DNA from: Lachnospiraceae bacterium
Lineage (GTDB): Bacteria > Bacillota > Clostridia > Lachnospirales > Lachnospiraceae
Direction of reading: 5' to 3'
Assembly: GCA_017961385.1 (NCBI GenBank)
Contig: JAGCXJ010000079.1
Location: 1 to 6,240, forward strand
DNA length: 6,240 nt
The translations under genes were made by a program, and so were the position numbers. The notes beneath the pieces were generated by a model, which did not search any database, had not been told where the DNA came from, and saw only the letters and a program-made list of their open reading frames with translations. This document shows positions 6,109 through 6,240 of this stretch, one piece after another (the first letter of the stretch is position 1; each line of letters starts with the position of its first letter).

Positions 6109-6134
6109 GGAGTCGGCATATGCCGGCTCCTTTT
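6109..6134 (+). terminator. Rho-independent terminator of the arginine operon
   Basis: GGAGTCGGC (6109-6117) pairs with GCCGGCTCC (6122-6130), giving a 9-bp stem with one G-U pair and an ATAT loop, followed by TTTT. The T-run is short, so termination may be partial. It lies 36 bp after the solute-binding protein stop and is the only clear terminator after the operon promoter. Confidence 0.75.
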
Positions 6135-6240
6135 GCATGTTCCAAAATACATCATGATATATATAAATAATAATCAGGATAGTTCATGCATAAAGCCGTA
6201 TAAACGCCTAAAAACAGCATAGAAATGTGCATATTTTACC
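6135..6240. other. AT-rich intergenic end of the window
   Basis: There is no gene, RNA or convincing promoter in these 106 bases. TGCATATTTT at 6228-6237 repeats a 10-mer from the operon promoter (705-714) and could be the left half of another ARG box cut by the window edge, but this is weak. Confidence 0.4.

Noticed and set aside
1..6240. CRISPR array, insertion sequence, tRNA or phage gene
   Set aside because: No regularly spaced repeats, transposase motifs, terminal inverted repeats or cloverleaf-like sequences were found; the coding genes fill nearly the whole window.

Overview
The window looks like a chromosomal segment of a low-to-moderate GC Firmicute in class Clostridia, probably Lachnospiraceae (Butyrivibrio, Pseudobutyrivibrio or Roseburia-like). 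Grounds: strong AGGAGG-type ribosome binding sites, AT-rich intergenic DNA with sigma-A type promoter hexamers, frequent AGA and ATA codons, and protein signatures typical of the group. The genus is an inference; no rRNA or other taxonomic marker is present.

Layout. Positions 1-531 on the minus strand hold the first 177 codons of argG (argininosuccinate synthase); the rest lies outside the window. A 233-bp divergent regulatory region (532-764) follows. It holds a near-symmetric ARG box (640-657) matching the ArgR/AhrC consensus, a good extended -10 promoter reading right, a weaker promoter reading left towards argG, and extra TGCAT/TGAAT half-site-like elements near the rightward promoter. 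From 765 to 6073 five genes run on the plus strand with gaps of only 3 to 21 bp: a 147-aa GNAT acetyltransferase, argJ, argB, argD, and a 501-aa extracellular solute-binding protein. A hairpin terminator at 6109-6134 closes the unit. The last 106 bp hold no gene I can support.

How the genes work together. ArgJ (ornithine acetyltransferase), ArgB (N-acetylglutamate kinase) and ArgD (acetylornithine aminotransferase) carry out three steps of the cyclic acetyl-ornithine route to ornithine. ArgG acts later, joining citrulline and aspartate. ArgB has the N-terminal helix and C-terminal signature of arginine-inhibited kinases, so control probably operates both on transcription (ARG box) and on the enzyme. 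argC, which classically heads argC-J-B-D clusters, is absent; a small GNAT gene is in that position.

Nothing here is a clear unknown defence or mobile system. The least ordinary parts are the GNAT gene in the argC position, and the orphan periplasmic-binding-fold protein at the end of the arginine operon, with no transporter permease beside it, no obvious lipobox, a strongly acidic insert and an acidic tail.
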